The notes beneath the pieces are model-generated. The model was given only the letters and a program-made list of their open reading frames with translations, did not search any database and was not told the DNA's origin. From positions 1-51,899 of the forward strand of contig MWCA01000035.1 of the NCBI GenBank assembly GCA_002069785.1: a stretch of 51,899 nucleotides of DNA, given 5' to 3'. The DNA is from Lentisphaerae bacterium ADurb.Bin242 (GTDB lineage Bacteria > Verrucomicrobiota > Lentisphaeria > Victivallales > UBA1829). This document shows, in pieces, positions 9,296-18,723 of this stretch (position 1 is its first letter; each line of letters starts with the position of its first letter). The translations under genes were made by a program, and so were the position numbers.

Positions 9296-10429
9296 ATGAA
9301 TGATCGTGAAAGACACCTGGCCGTACTTCTTTTTGAACAGCCGGACCGGATTCCTCTGGCGCCGGGATACGGCCGGAAATCCACCCGGGAAAGATGGCGC
9401 CGGGAAGGCTTGCCCGGAGAGATTGCCCCGGACGCGATCAACGAATACGCCTACCGTCTGGCGGGCGGAACGCTGCCGAAGGAACCCGGCGGTCCCGGCT
9501 TTTGCATCCGGGAACAGATGATCCCGGAATTCGAAGAAAAGATACTGGAGGAAAAAAAGGAGTCCCGGATCGTTCAGGACTGGAAAGGGAATATCTGCGA
9601 AATCGGCAGTGAGTTTGATCCGTCGTATCTTCGCAATGCCCTGGATTTCGTGACCCGCCGCTGGATCAAATGCCCGGTGGAGAATCGCGAGGACTGGAAG
9701 GCGATGCAGAAGCGCTACGATCCGGACGATCCGGCCCGTTTGCCGGAAAAACCGGAGCTTCTGGGAAGGCAGTTGGAACAGCGGAAACATTTTATCGGTC
9801 TGCATTTTTCCGGTCCCTTCTGGCAGCTGCGGGAATGGTGCGGGTTCGAGAGATTGAGCATGATGTTCTACGATGAGCCGGAACTGGTCCGGGAAATGGT
9901 GGATTTCTGGCGAGACCATGTCTCGCGTCTCATGAAGATCGCGTTCACTTATTGCCGTCCGGACATGGTCCATATTTCGGAGGATATGGCCTACAAGGCG
10001 CATTCGATGCTGTCGCCGGAAATGTGCCGTGAATTCCTGCTGCCGTGCTGGAAGGCCTGGGGTGAAATCATCCGCGGGGCGGGAGTCCCGGTTTACGCGG
10101 TCGATTCCGACGGCTATATCGGCGAACTGATCCCGATCTGGATGGAAGCCGGCATCAATGCCTGCGATCCCGTCGAGGTCGCGGCAGGCAATGACATTGC
10201 GGTCTTCCGGCGGCGGTTCGGACGGAACATGGCCTACCGCGGCGGCGTCGATAAACGGGAAATGGCCAAGGGCGGCATTCATATCGAACGGGAAATAAAA
10301 CGTTTGCAGCCGGTAATCGATGATGGCGGTTATATTCCCGGCTGCGATCATGGGGTCCCGTCGGATGTTTCCTGGCCCGATTATGTTCACTATGTGAAGT
10401 TATTGGCCCGGGCCACCGGCTGGCTCTGA
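9296..10429 (+). CDS. Uroporphyrinogen decarboxylase (URO-D)-like protein
   Basis: A 377-residue protein with a URO-D-type TIM barrel: opening MNDRERHLAVLLFEQPDRIP, and near the C-terminus YIPGCDHGVPSDVSWPDYVHYV, typical of the MtaA/URO-D-like superfamily. I chose ATG 9296 over the GTG at 9293 because AGGAG at 9284-9288 then has a 7-base spacing. In this phylum such proteins are numerous and lie outside any haem operon; many relatives are corrinoid-dependent methyltransferases. No corrinoid protein is adjacent, so the real reaction is open. The divergent AraC gene (8347-9168) probably regulates it. Confidence 0.85.
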   Translation: MNDRERHLAVLLFEQPDRIPLAPGYGRKSTRERWRREGLPGEIAPDAINEYAYRLAGGTLPKEPGGPGFCIREQMIPEFEEKILEEKKESRIVQDWKGNICEIGSEFDPSYLRNALDFVTRRWIKCPVENREDWKAMQKRYDPDDPARLPEKPELLGRQLEQRKHFIGLHFSGPFWQLREWCGFERLSMMFYDEPELVREMVDFWRDHVSRLMKIAFTYCRPDMVHISEDMAYKAHSMLSPEMCREFLLPCWKAWGEIIRGAGVPVYAVDSDGYIGELIPIWMEAGINACDPVEVAAGNDIAVFRRRFGRNMAYRGGVDKREMAKGGIHIEREIKRLQPVIDDGGYIPGCDHGVPSDVSWPDYVHYVKLLARATGWL

Positions 10430-10463
10430 ATCGGATGAGGCTTCTTCCGTCTTCAGGGCTCCT

Positions 10464-13400
10464 TCAGCGGATTCGTTCTTTCCATTGTTTTTCGGAACCG
10501 GCATAGAGAAGACGGCAGCGGCCTTTTCCCACCTGAATTTCAAATTCCGGTTTTTCCGGCGTGACGGAGCCGATTTTCTGCTGCGTGTCGCAATCGAAAA
10601 TATCCATGCGGCGGGACACCCCGTTCAAACGGATTTTTCCTGTCTGGTCCTGACTCGAAAAATAAGCGCGGACCGCAAGAAGATATTCCTCTTTATGTTT
10701 TCTCGCCGTCAACTGTATTTTCGGGTTTCCGGAGCTCAAAACGCCCTCCATGTAGTCCCCATCCAGAATAATGTCTTCGACCGGCGCAATGGCGTTCACT
10801 CCCGCGGTCATCATCTTCTGGCGGAGCGGATCGACCGCGCGGTTGAAGTAGACCGCATTCCCGCGGAACCCGAAGACAGCCATTTCGAAAAGGCTTTCCT
10901 TCACCTGCTCCGGAGTCACATGGAAATCCGGGCATGCTTCCGTCTGCCCGAAAGTGCTGCAATTATACAAATCTTTCCTCTTCAAATATTTGACGTTCTT
11001 TCCCATCATCGCCATATAACCATTGTCCGGGGAACCGTAAAAATCGGAAATCAGATAGAAATCAAAAAGACCGTCTCTCATTTGCTGACTCGGCGCGGCA
11101 ACTTCCGAACATGTGAATGCTTTCTGCAGCGGAGAAGTGGAAGGATTCCCTTTCATGGTATTCTTCACCGCATCGACAGCGGATTGCAGGAATTCACTGT
11201 AAATTTCTTGTTTAAATTCTTTCCAGAGTGCATTCAATTCCATGTTTGTCCCCTTCTTGATTTCCGTGCCGAGAGGCAGTTTTGCCAGGTCGGGACGTCC
11301 TTTCTTTTCCGCAAATTCTTTGAACAGTTTGAGGCAGCGCGGGCAGAAGCAGATTTTTTCCCACATCCATGGATGCCATAATTCAAAGTCAAAATCCAGC
11401 CAGGTGCTTCCGTATTTGGAAAACACGCTGAATTTCGGAAGTTCTTCGAGCCATTTCCGGTATTCTTTTCCGCGATAGGAAGGGCAGAGCGAAGGATATC
11501 CATAACGCAATGGACCGGGTTTTCCGTCATAGTCAACGGAACGCGCCTCCGGATCGTTGTCAGTCCATTGCCATGCGCGCGGCGTTACGGCGGAAGTGCA
11601 TTGGGAACACAGGAAAATCCAGTCGCCGGAATCTTTCATTTCTTTCAGAATAATATCATAATAATCTTCCAGTGTTTTCGGGTCATTGCCGCTGTAAAAA
11701 TCTTTGTTTTTCGGAATTTCGGCGGAAATCGGCAAGCGGTTGTAACCCATTTCCTTGTAATGCCTGATCGTATCTTTCGGGAACCAGTAGCGGAGCACTT
11801 TCGCGTCGATCAACCCGATATCCATGAAAAAGCGCTTGAGCGGCTTTTTCACTTTCCCGACGCTTAGTGTGCGGAACTTCATTTCGTGTTCCGGCATCTT
11901 TTTGCCCTGATTGATGAAGTAATAATATCCGGTCAGGTCAAGATCGTTCTTGAGGTTGCAAGAATAGAGAAACTTGAAATTGGGGTCGGCGGGGCGATTG
12001 ACAATGAACGGAAGTTCAAAATAATATTCATTTAACTTTTGGCCATTGCATGTGACCGGTTTCACGGAAACGGGTTCGATCAGATCGGTCTGGAGCCAGG
12101 TTCCGCAATCGAACATGAATCCCTCCAGGATGATTCCCTCCGGAAGCGCCATGACCAGATCATACTTTGCATCCTTGCGCCGAATCAGTTTGTGTGTATT
12201 TTTTTCATCCGTCCCGATGTTGTGCTGCATGACGAGATTCAGGAAAAAACGCATATCCGTGGCGATATTCAAAGTTTGCGTGCGCACATTTTCCGGATCG
12301 AATACGGCAAAGGCCATATATTCTTCCACCGGGAGGTTGCAGTGTTTCATCAGGAGTTTTCCGTTCTCGCGGATTTCCAGAAAACGCATCGCCGCATTAT
12401 TCGTCGGCTGTTTCAGTGTCTGAATGACGGTTTGTCCGCCCGGGACGCGGAAAGAATCGGTTGTGAGCACGGAGGAGCCGTTTTTGTCATGAGTCACGAA
12501 AGAAGCCGTGAGCGTCGCCTCCTTTTTACCGGGATTGGAAACTTTGACGGCGCCTCCCTGGGCGTTGGCGTTCACCGCCTCGACACACGGAATCTCACGG
12601 CGGAAAATGATTTTTCCGAAGTCATTGGTCAACTGGAAATGCTTGCTGCGGAGGAATGACCATGAACTGGCCTCCTTGGCGGGGAATGCAAACCGGCAGA
12701 AGCTCGCACGCCATTCCGAACCGTCCGCGGGAGTCGGCAGTTTCATTCCGGCGAATGGAATCCGGAGGACAATGCTCCACATGTCGTTCTCGAGTTTCAC
12801 TCTGGATTCCACTCCATTTTCCTGCCACGGATGGAGCTTCATGGGCCAATTGCCGTCATTCCATTTTTCGGTAAAAGCCTGAATCTTTCCAGTCGGTTGA
12901 GCCAGAATATGATATTGGGAACCCGCTCCAGGCGGCAGGAAAAAGAGCTCGATGCCGTTGTCGGAATCATATCTCCGGTTGTTCTCTTTTTCAATGGTGC
13001 CGGCCGTCTGCCGACACTGGAAAAGCACCCAGAGCGCCGTATCATTGCAGAAAAACCTGACTTCTGTCGGATTCAGTGCCTTTGTTCCAGCCGGAGGCAC
13101 GAGAAAATCTCCAAGATACGCAGCGCTTTTCCAGACATCCGATTCAAAAACAGAGTCATCCAGAACCGGATTTTGATTCAAAAAAGGAATCGCCGCAACC
13201 CGGTTTTCCAATGATTCCCCCGATTCCACTTCGTCCACGCAGACTTCAGTGACATAACATTTTCCGGAAACCTGGAACACCTCTCCGAAACGCAGATTCG
13301 CATACGCCGCTTCCGCCGGAGATTTCGCGGTGAACTCAAACCTCTTCCAGTCCACTGTCCCCTGGATGTTTTTTGCAACCATATCCCAGATTTTCCGTGT

Positions 13401-13787
13401 CGTTTTTGTCTTGGGATCAGTATAATCCCGGAACAGCGGCTTTGATGTTTTGTCCAGCCAGAGTACCGAGAAACTGGCGGCGGTCATCCATTCAACCCCT
13501 TCCGTCTTCAGCAAATAACTGAATTTATAAACGGTGTCGGGCTTGATCTTCACATTTTGTTCGATCATTTTATCGCCGACGATGCGGTAGGAATTCTTCC
13601 CTTTCCCGGGAGTCGCCTCCCGATCCACACCACTGCCGGGATCCACATTGCCGTGCCATCCGGCCGGGTTTCCTTTTTCATTGATCCGGGTGAAGTCGGG
13701 ATTCACAACCAGGTTGCCGCCGTTCACCGCAAGAAACATGCAAAAACCGACACACAGAAATATTTTCTTTATAAAACTGCTTTTCAT
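10464..13787 (-). CDS. Large exported CBM9-like/TIM-barrel protein, putative glycoside hydrolase
   Basis: The preferred ATG is 13787, preceded by GAGAGG, giving 1107 residues that begin MKSSFIKKIFLCVGFCMFL, a signal peptide; an upstream in-frame start at 13826 would spoil it. After the leader comes a CBM4/9-like beta-sandwich (VVNPDFTRINEKGNPAGW, about 25-190), then a CBM9-like domain (NPVLDDSVFESDVWKSAAY onward, about 205-400), an Ig-like linker region, and a probable TIM barrel over the last 500 residues. The barrel carries CFCPRC at 813-818, the same kind of cysteine cluster seen in the GH42 of cassette 2. It is the last gene of cassette 1, after the pseudopilin. A polysaccharide-active exported enzyme is inferred; no known GH family is assigned with confidence. 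Confidence 0.8.
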   Translation of the reverse strand: MKSSFIKKIFLCVGFCMFLAVNGGNLVVNPDFTRINEKGNPAGWHGNVDPGSGVDREATPGKGKNSYRIVGDKMIEQNVKIKPDTVYKFSYLLKTEGVEWMTAASFSVLWLDKTSKPLFRDYTDPKTKTTRKIWDMVAKNIQGTVDWKRFEFTAKSPAEAAYANLRFGEVFQVSGKCYVTEVCVDEVESGESLENRVAAIPFLNQNPVLDDSVFESDVWKSAAYLGDFLVPPAGTKALNPTEVRFFCNDTALWVLFQCRQTAGTIEKENNRRYDSDNGIELFFLPPGAGSQYHILAQPTGKIQAFTEKWNDGNWPMKLHPWQENGVESRVKLENDMWSIVLRIPFAGMKLPTPADGSEWRASFCRFAFPAKEASSWSFLRSKHFQLTNDFGKIIFRREIPCVEAVNANAQGGAVKVSNPGKKEATLTASFVTHDKNGSSVLTTDSFRVPGGQTVIQTLKQPTNNAAMRFLEIRENGKLLMKHCNLPVEEYMAFAVFDPENVRTQTLNIATDMRFFLNLVMQHNIGTDEKNTHKLIRRKDAKYDLVMALPEGIILEGFMFDCGTWLQTDLIEPVSVKPVTCNGQKLNEYYFELPFIVNRPADPNFKFLYSCNLKNDLDLTGYYYFINQGKKMPEHEMKFRTLSVGKVKKPLKRFFMDIGLIDAKVLRYWFPKDTIRHYKEMGYNRLPISAEIPKNKDFYSGNDPKTLEDYYDIILKEMKDSGDWIFLCSQCTSAVTPRAWQWTDNDPEARSVDYDGKPGPLRYGYPSLCPSYRGKEYRKWLEELPKFSVFSKYGSTWLDFDFELWHPWMWEKICFCPRCLKLFKEFAEKKGRPDLAKLPLGTEIKKGTNMELNALWKEFKQEIYSEFLQSAVDAVKNTMKGNPSTSPLQKAFTCSEVAAPSQQMRDGLFDFYLISDFYGSPDNGYMAMMGKNVKYLKRKDLYNCSTFGQTEACPDFHVTPEQVKESLFEMAVFGFRGNAVYFNRAVDPLRQKMMTAGVNAIAPVEDIILDGDYMEGVLSSGNPKIQLTARKHKEEYLLAVRAYFSSQDQTGKIRLNGVSRRMDIFDCDTQQKIGSVTPEKPEFEIQVGKGRCRLLYAGSEKQWKERIR

Positions 13788-13828
13788 CCTGAACCTCTCT
13801 CTGTTTTTCAAAAAAGACACCTGCATGG

Positions 13829-14551
13829 TTACAAGGAAACTCCTCCATAGTAGTTATACCCTTCTCTGAACACAACGGAAGAGTCGCTGCCGCGCAGCAT
13901 TTTCCGCTGGGACATGGACTCCACGTGTCCATCAAAAAAAGCAACATTCGTTGTGCCGGGAACCAGCAGGGAAATCGAGGGAACCATTGCCTGCTGATAG
14001 ACACCCGGAGAATGCCTGTAGGCAAGCGCCGCATAGGAGTTGACGAAATAAGCGGATTGATTCCTCAGTTCCATCACGAAAAATACCTGTCCCGGCTGTT
14101 GGATGTGAGACAATTTATGAAGCCTGCCGTATCCGGCGCTTTTAAAAGCTTCCGATCCCGCGAGAAAAAGATTGACCGCATAATGGGCAAAGTCGTTTTC
14201 GGAATAATTTGTCAATGCCAATGTTTCCGACGGACAGGCATAAATTTTTCCGGTCGGCTTCGGCCCGGTGAAACTGGATATTTTACTGTAAACCCGGTGT
14301 CGCGGAGTCCATTTTTTTCCGGCATAATCCCCCGGCATGATCCAGTCTTTATGATCCTCCTCGTAGTTATGGGCAAAAAATCCGATTTGCCGGATGTTGC
14401 CGATGCAGCTGCTCCGATAGGCCGCTTGTCTTGCCTGGGCCAGAACGGGCAGCAGCATGGCTGCGAGAATCACAATAATGACTATAACAATCAGGAGTTC
14501 TATAAGCGTGAATAACGCCAATGGGAAACGGTCGTTCACATAGTTTTTCAT
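13829..14551 (-). CDS. Pseudopilin-like protein (type II secretion prepilin leader, H-x-DG C-terminus)
   Basis: ATG 14551 is preferred over the GTG at 14563 because GGAG then lies six bases upstream; it gives 240 residues. The N-terminus has a short positive leader followed by [20 protein letters not shown], the classic type IV pilin/type II pseudopilin helix with Glu at position 5 of the mature form. The residue before Phe is Leu, not the usual Gly. The C-terminal part contains [12 protein letters not shown], the H-x(n)-DG-type ending common in the PVC group. Prepilin peptidase processing and assembly at the inner membrane are expected. It sits between an esterase and a large exported protein in cassette 1, so it is more likely part of cassette-specific export or surface display than a motility pilin. 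Confidence 0.9.
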   Translation of the reverse strand: MKNYVNDRFPLALFTLIELLIVIVIIVILAAMLLPVLAQARQAAYRSSCIGNIRQIGFFAHNYEEDHKDWIMPGDYAGKKWTPRHRVYSKISSFTGPKPTGKIYACPSETLALTNYSENDFAHYAVNLFLAGSEAFKSAGYGRLHKLSHIQQPGQVFFVMELRNQSAYFVNSYAALAYRHSPGVYQQAMVPSISLLVPGTTNVAFFDGHVESMSQRKMLRGSDSSVVFREGYNYYGGVSL

Positions 14552-14675
14552 TTTTTTCTCCACTTCTGCATTCCATTCTTTTTTGCCGGGGGTGACAGGG
14601 TTTGTATTTATTGTATCCTGCGCGGTAGATAATCATCATTCCGAAAATTACACCATCATATCCGATTCCTCCCTT

Positions 14676-15938
14676 TTAACGTATATTGGATTGAATGAAT
14701 TCCTTCAACGGAAGAAGCTGAAACTCCATTTTTTTCTCTCCCCAGCCGTGTCCGGTCAAGGGACCATGATATATCTTTTTTTCCCCTTGCAGATTGTTAT
14801 AGGCGGCATACACGGAAGAGGGGGTGCACATTGTGTCGATGAACCCGACGCAGAGAATGGCCGGACACTTGATATATGCGGCGAAGTTTGCCGCATCGTA
14901 GTACCGGGACGGTTCATCGAATCCGGGGACTTTGGAAAGCAGCTGCGGCCAGCCGGCACGCCGTTCTTTTTTCTCCGCGTGATGATCGCATAATGCGGGA
15001 ACGTCCGCTGCCAGCGCAGTCATTTTCGGTTCCAGCGCCGCCATGATCAGGGCAAACCCGCCTCCCTGACTCCGTCCGACCGCTATCAGATTTTTTCCGT
15101 CCCACTCCGGCCGTGTCTTGATGTAATCCAGCATCCGCAAAACCCCGAGGATGCTTTTGTAGTAATAATAGTTCTCACGTCCGCGATCCGCCCCCTTGTA
15201 AAAATACCACAAATCCTTGTTGAAAGCCTCATACGTATTTTTATCTTTATCGAAAATCCGGTCGAACACTGTAATGGTCAAGCGCATTGCTCCGGGGTAC
15301 TCCCAGAATGGAATCCCCCAGTTCCCGGCGGGCGGCACGGAAACGATCAGCGGATATTTGCCGTTCCCCTTTTTGGGAATGGCAAGTCCGGCTCGGATTT
15401 TCGTTCCCCCGAAATGATTCGCCGTGATCCGGTAACGTTTGCAGAACGGGGATTCCCCGGCGGGCTCCACCTCGAATTCCGGCGGAACCTCCTGTTTCAG
15501 TTTTTCATATTCCCCATACCAGTAATCCAGCAGATCGGGCGGAGGGGCGGAGCCGGCTTGGATTTTTTCCGGTTCGATTCCCGCCGCCGCAACAGAATTG
15601 AATCCCTGGGCTCCGGTTTTCCCGTTGAAGGCCGCATTCAGAAGCAGGAAACCCGGTTTTTTCCCTGTAATTTCAACCTGGAGAGGGGTCTGCGAGGCAA
15701 GATCGAAGGACTTCTTCAGGAGTATCTCGCGGGAATCCTGTGACACGGCAACCTCCAGGATCCCCTCTTTCACGGCCGTTCCGTCACGCTGAACGGAAAA
15801 GATAAATGTCACGGGTTCCCCGATACGGTAAACCGCTTCGGGACGATCCGTCTGCGCACTCAATACAGGGAGTCTTTCCACTGCGGCAAGGGCCAACGCC
15901 GACATGGTCAATGCGATTGCAAATATGGATTTTTTCAT
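14676..15938 (-). CDS. Acetylxylan esterase/cephalosporin-C deacetylase-like alpha/beta hydrolase, exported
   Basis: From ATG 15938 (GGGA nine bases upstream) the protein has 420 residues; another ATG at 15947 overlaps the stop of the upstream regulator as ATGA and could also serve. It begins MKKSIFAIALTMSALALAA, a signal peptide. An N-terminal beta-sandwich (to about 125) precedes an AXE1-type alpha/beta hydrolase domain. The catalytic triad can be read as Ser290 in GRSQGGG, Asp368 in GFIDTMC and His397 in LTGHGW. Members remove acetyl groups from xylan or other acetylated glycans. It directly follows the GntR-type regulator in cassette 1, suggesting the inducer is an acetylated plant or mucin oligosaccharide; this is inference. 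Confidence 0.9.
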   Translation of the reverse strand: MKKSIFAIALTMSALALAAVERLPVLSAQTDRPEAVYRIGEPVTFIFSVQRDGTAVKEGILEVAVSQDSREILLKKSFDLASQTPLQVEITGKKPGFLLLNAAFNGKTGAQGFNSVAAAGIEPEKIQAGSAPPPDLLDYWYGEYEKLKQEVPPEFEVEPAGESPFCKRYRITANHFGGTKIRAGLAIPKKGNGKYPLIVSVPPAGNWGIPFWEYPGAMRLTITVFDRIFDKDKNTYEAFNKDLWYFYKGADRGRENYYYYKSILGVLRMLDYIKTRPEWDGKNLIAVGRSQGGGFALIMAALEPKMTALAADVPALCDHHAEKKERRAGWPQLLSKVPGFDEPSRYYDAANFAAYIKCPAILCVGFIDTMCTPSSVYAAYNNLQGEKKIYHGPLTGHGWGEKKMEFQLLPLKEFIQSNIR

Positions 15939-15943
15939 TGTCG

Positions 15944-17401
15944 TCATTCCCGATCGTTATAGTGTGCCAGCCACTGGTCGCGCTGGCCGGCCGTCATTCG
16001 ATCCAAAGCAATATTCAAATAAGTCCTGGCGAATTTCCAGCAGTCCTCCAATGCATCGTTCAGGCTTTTTGACATCAGAATCATATTCCACAACTCCACA
16101 TTGACAATGTTGACACAGACATAATACTCTTCCGGCGTGAGGAAGAAGCAGTCTGAGAAACGCTCCGGATCGGGTTTCCCGAGAAACGTTTCCGGCAGAT
16201 GGCAGTAATCGGAACTCCGAAGCGGAAGATTGCCGATTCCCGCCAGAATTTTCTGCATCCCGGGTGTTTGAAGGGATTGGACGAAACGCATACTTTCCAC
16301 CGGACGCCGGATATTGTCGGAAAGAACGAACAACGATGAAATACGGTTGTATGTTTCATCCGTGTTCAGCATGGACAGTGCGCCGAATGCAAAAGCGGGG
16401 GAATCATGCTGAAGCTGGATATAATCCGCGGTAAGCCCGAAAAAAAACGGCGTTTCCCCTTTCAGGAAATGGCGGTAATTCTCCATGCCCTGTTTGGGGT
16501 AGCTGAGCCGGTAACGTTCCCAGTAAGAGGTGGATTGCCGGAAGTAATCCTGATACATCTCCGTGAATGCTTCAATCGAAACCGCTGGATCGACCAGTTT
16601 TCTGAAAAGGCTTCGCAAGCGTCGCCCCAGCCTCAAAACCGGCATTTGAACCGATCCGGGAAGCCGCATTTCCTCATGCCGGGAAACCGCGTGAGTCACT
16701 GCTTCCAGATAATTCATCTGGTCATGAAAAGAATGAAAAACAGGGGGAGCGAATCCCAGTTTCTTCAGACAGTTCACATTATAAAGCAGGAATGAAGTTC
16801 CGTAGTAAACCGGAATTCCGAATGCGTCGGGCAGCGAGGCAACCTCCGGAGAAATTGCGCCGAAATAATGTTTCACGTCCAGAAAACGGCTGCGGTTCAG
16901 ATAATAATCCGGATAAAGGCTTCCATATTCATAGACATCCGCTTTCGCATTTGTCAGCTCATCACAGGTGTGATACATCTGAATATTCAATTCTGAAACA
17001 GGCGAAAGTTCCGAATGCACGTCGGAAATCCGTTCCCATATTTTACATTGAAGCGGCTGACAGCTCAAGGTCGCAAAAGAAATATCGGCGACATTGCCAA
17101 CTGAACCCGGAAAGAAAGAGGCGGCCATCGACTCATCCGCATGATAAGGTTCGCTCACAAAAACACCGCTTTTCGGAACGGAATGCAGGTATCCCTCTTT
17201 TTTCAGTTGAGCCATCACTTTCCGGACAGTATAAACATTCACTCCGTAGATTTCGCACATTTTCTTTTCCGACTGAATCCGGTCCCCCGGTTTCAGATGT
17301 CCTTTTCTGATGTCCTGAACCATGGAGGAAAGCATACGCTGATAATCCACATCCGTCTTTATCACTTCTTTCGATATCCCAATACGATTTTTAGCTTTCA
17401 T
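15944..17401 (-). CDS. GntR-type regulator fused to a family 1 solute-binding-protein domain
   Basis: A 485-residue protein without signal peptide. Residues about 18-85 form a GntR-type winged helix (LKPGDRIQSEKKMCEIYGV, then YTVRKVMAQLKKEGYLHSVP). The rest resembles an ABC-type sugar-binding protein rather than the UTRA or LacI-type effector domain usual in GntR proteins: KADVYEYGSLYPDYYL, then GIPVYYGTSFLLYNVNCLKK, GETPFFFGLTADYI and TPGMQKILAGIGNLPLRSSD are the stretches expected in such proteins. A cytoplasmic sensor that binds an oligosaccharide through a captured binding-protein fold is inferred. It heads cassette 1, overlaps or nearly touches the esterase gene, and is divergent from the LacI gene at 17641. 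Confidence 0.88.
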   Translation of the reverse strand: MKAKNRIGISKEVIKTDVDYQRMLSSMVQDIRKGHLKPGDRIQSEKKMCEIYGVNVYTVRKVMAQLKKEGYLHSVPKSGVFVSEPYHADESMAASFFPGSVGNVADISFATLSCQPLQCKIWERISDVHSELSPVSELNIQMYHTCDELTNAKADVYEYGSLYPDYYLNRSRFLDVKHYFGAISPEVASLPDAFGIPVYYGTSFLLYNVNCLKKLGFAPPVFHSFHDQMNYLEAVTHAVSRHEEMRLPGSVQMPVLRLGRRLRSLFRKLVDPAVSIEAFTEMYQDYFRQSTSYWERYRLSYPKQGMENYRHFLKGETPFFFGLTADYIQLQHDSPAFAFGALSMLNTDETYNRISSLFVLSDNIRRPVESMRFVQSLQTPGMQKILAGIGNLPLRSSDYCHLPETFLGKPDPERFSDCFFLTPEEYYVCVNIVNVELWNMILMSKSLNDALEDCWKFARTYLNIALDRMTAGQRDQWLAHYNDRE

Positions 17402-17464
17402 GATGGATATTGAATCCTTTCAGCTGACATGCATATCTGCAACATTCTACAATAAACTATTAAT

Positions 17465-17492
17465 ATTATATGCGGATTTCATGAAAAAACAA
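17465..17492 (-). promoter_or_regulatory. Probable sigma70-type promoter of cassette 1 (minus strand)
   Basis: Read on the minus strand, TTGTTT (17487-17492) and TATAAT (17465-17470) are separated by 16 bases and lie 64-91 bases before the ATG at 17401. The -10 is perfect, the -35 moderate. Confidence 0.5.
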
Positions 17493-17567
17493 GCGCCGAA
17501 TCATAAAATTTTAATTTTTTTGTCGGTTCTTTCCCGAAAAAAATGCAAAATATTTCTGAAATCCCTC

Positions 17568-17595
17568 TTGAAAAGTCACAAGAAAGGATTATAAT
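17568..17595 (+). promoter_or_regulatory. Probable sigma70-type promoter of cassette 2
   Basis: TTGAAA (17568-17573) and TATAAT (17590-17595) with a 16-base spacer, about 45 bases before the LacI start at 17641. The -10 lies in GGATTATAATTA, the same 12-mer as in the cassette 3 promoter. Confidence 0.7.
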
Positions 17596-17603
17596 TAAAA
17601 CAA

Positions 17604-17621
17604 TGTATAAACGTTTATACA
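17604..17621 (+). promoter_or_regulatory. Perfect 18-bp palindromic operator behind the cassette 2 promoter
   Basis: TGTATAAACGTTTATACA is a perfect inverted repeat with a central CG, the form typical of LacI-family operators. It starts 8 bases after the -10, at the expected transcription start, so binding would block initiation. The first gene behind it encodes a LacI-type regulator, making autoregulation the simplest reading. Confidence 0.75.
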
Positions 17622-17640
17622 ATCTCGGGAGCTTGCCGGA

Positions 17641-18723
17641 ATGGGAAAAGATGATGTCACACTGAAAGATATTGCACTGGCGGCAAACACAAATGTCTGT
17701 GCCGTGTCGAGGACCTTGCGCAATCATGCCCTTGTCAAAAGGATAAGTTCCGAAACGAGAGAAAAAATACTCGAAGCGGCAACCCGTCTCGGATATCAGA
17801 GGAATCTTCTGGCATATTCGACGCGGACCGGAATCGTGAACACGATCGCCCTCATGATCGATTACGAAAAATACAGTCTTTCCGACGTCCACGGCAGGAT
17901 TATTGCCGGGCTGCACACCGAAGCGGCGAAAAATGACTTCAATGTGAAAATGTTTCCGACGGACAAGATAGAAAACACGATCCGCGAAATCCGGGGAAAC
18001 AGAATCCGGCATGTTCTGTTTCTTTCCAGCGACAAAGCGGCGCGGGTGCGGACAGCCGAACTTTGCCGGCATTACGGGATTTCTCTTGTATTCGTCCAGG
18101 AGAAACCGGCTCTCGGATTTCCCGCCGTCAATACGGACAACATCGCCGCCGCCCGGAAAGCCGTGGAATATCTGGTTTTGCTCGGGCACAGGCGGATCGG
18201 CATGATCGGTTCGAGTCCCGGCAGTTTTTCATACGTCGATGACCGGCATGACGGATTTATCGAGGGGCTGGAAAAATACGGCATCGAACCGGAGAAGGAT
18301 TTTATCCTCTGCGAAAGCGATACAAAAACAGCCATCGGGAAGATGATCGCAAGCCGGATCAAAAAACTTCCAACCGCTTTCTTCTCGATTTCCGACCATC
18401 AGGTGATATTCATGCTTACCTGTCTGCTGAGAAAAGGGCTGGATGTTCCCCGGGATGTATCGCTCCTCGGATGCGGAAATTTCCTGTTTTCCATGGCCTC
18501 ATGCCCTGCATTATCGAGCCTTGACATGAAACTTCACGAGATCGGAAGCACCGCCGTGAAACTTGTCCTGGGCACCGGGAATCCGCCCTCCGGACCGGAG
18601 GAGGGGCTGTATCTCCTTGAACCGGAAATAATCGTTCGCGAATCAACGGCATCCCCCGGCAAGGGAATTGCCGTTCCCCGCCGGATAAATGACAAAACAC
18701 CAACGGAAGGAACTCCAAGATGA
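17641..18723 (+). CDS. LacI-family transcriptional regulator (cassette 2)
   Basis: A 360-residue protein of normal LacI length. The N-terminal helix-turn-helix is [21 protein letters not shown] (residues 6-26) followed by a hinge helix ([12 protein letters not shown]), then a periplasmic-binding-type sensor domain ([13 protein letters not shown] onward; [16 protein letters not shown] near 180; [10 protein letters not shown] near 275). GGGAG at 17627-17631 precedes the ATG. Its last codons overlap the pseudopilin start (ATGA at 18720-18723), showing translational coupling. It probably represses its own operon through the palindrome at 17604-17621. The inducer may be a galactoside, because a GH42 lies downstream; that is inference. 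Confidence 0.95.
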   Translation: MGKDDVTLKDIALAANTNVCAVSRTLRNHALVKRISSETREKILEAATRLGYQRNLLAYSTRTGIVNTIALMIDYEKYSLSDVHGRIIAGLHTEAAKNDFNVKMFPTDKIENTIREIRGNRIRHVLFLSSDKAARVRTAELCRHYGISLVFVQEKPALGFPAVNTDNIAAARKAVEYLVLLGHRRIGMIGSSPGSFSYVDDRHDGFIEGLEKYGIEPEKDFILCESDTKTAIGKMIASRIKKLPTAFFSISDHQVIFMLTCLLRKGLDVPRDVSLLGCGNFLFSMASCPALSSLDMKLHEIGSTAVKLVLGTGNPPSGPEEGLYLLEPEIIVRESTASPGKGIAVPRRINDKTPTEGTPR

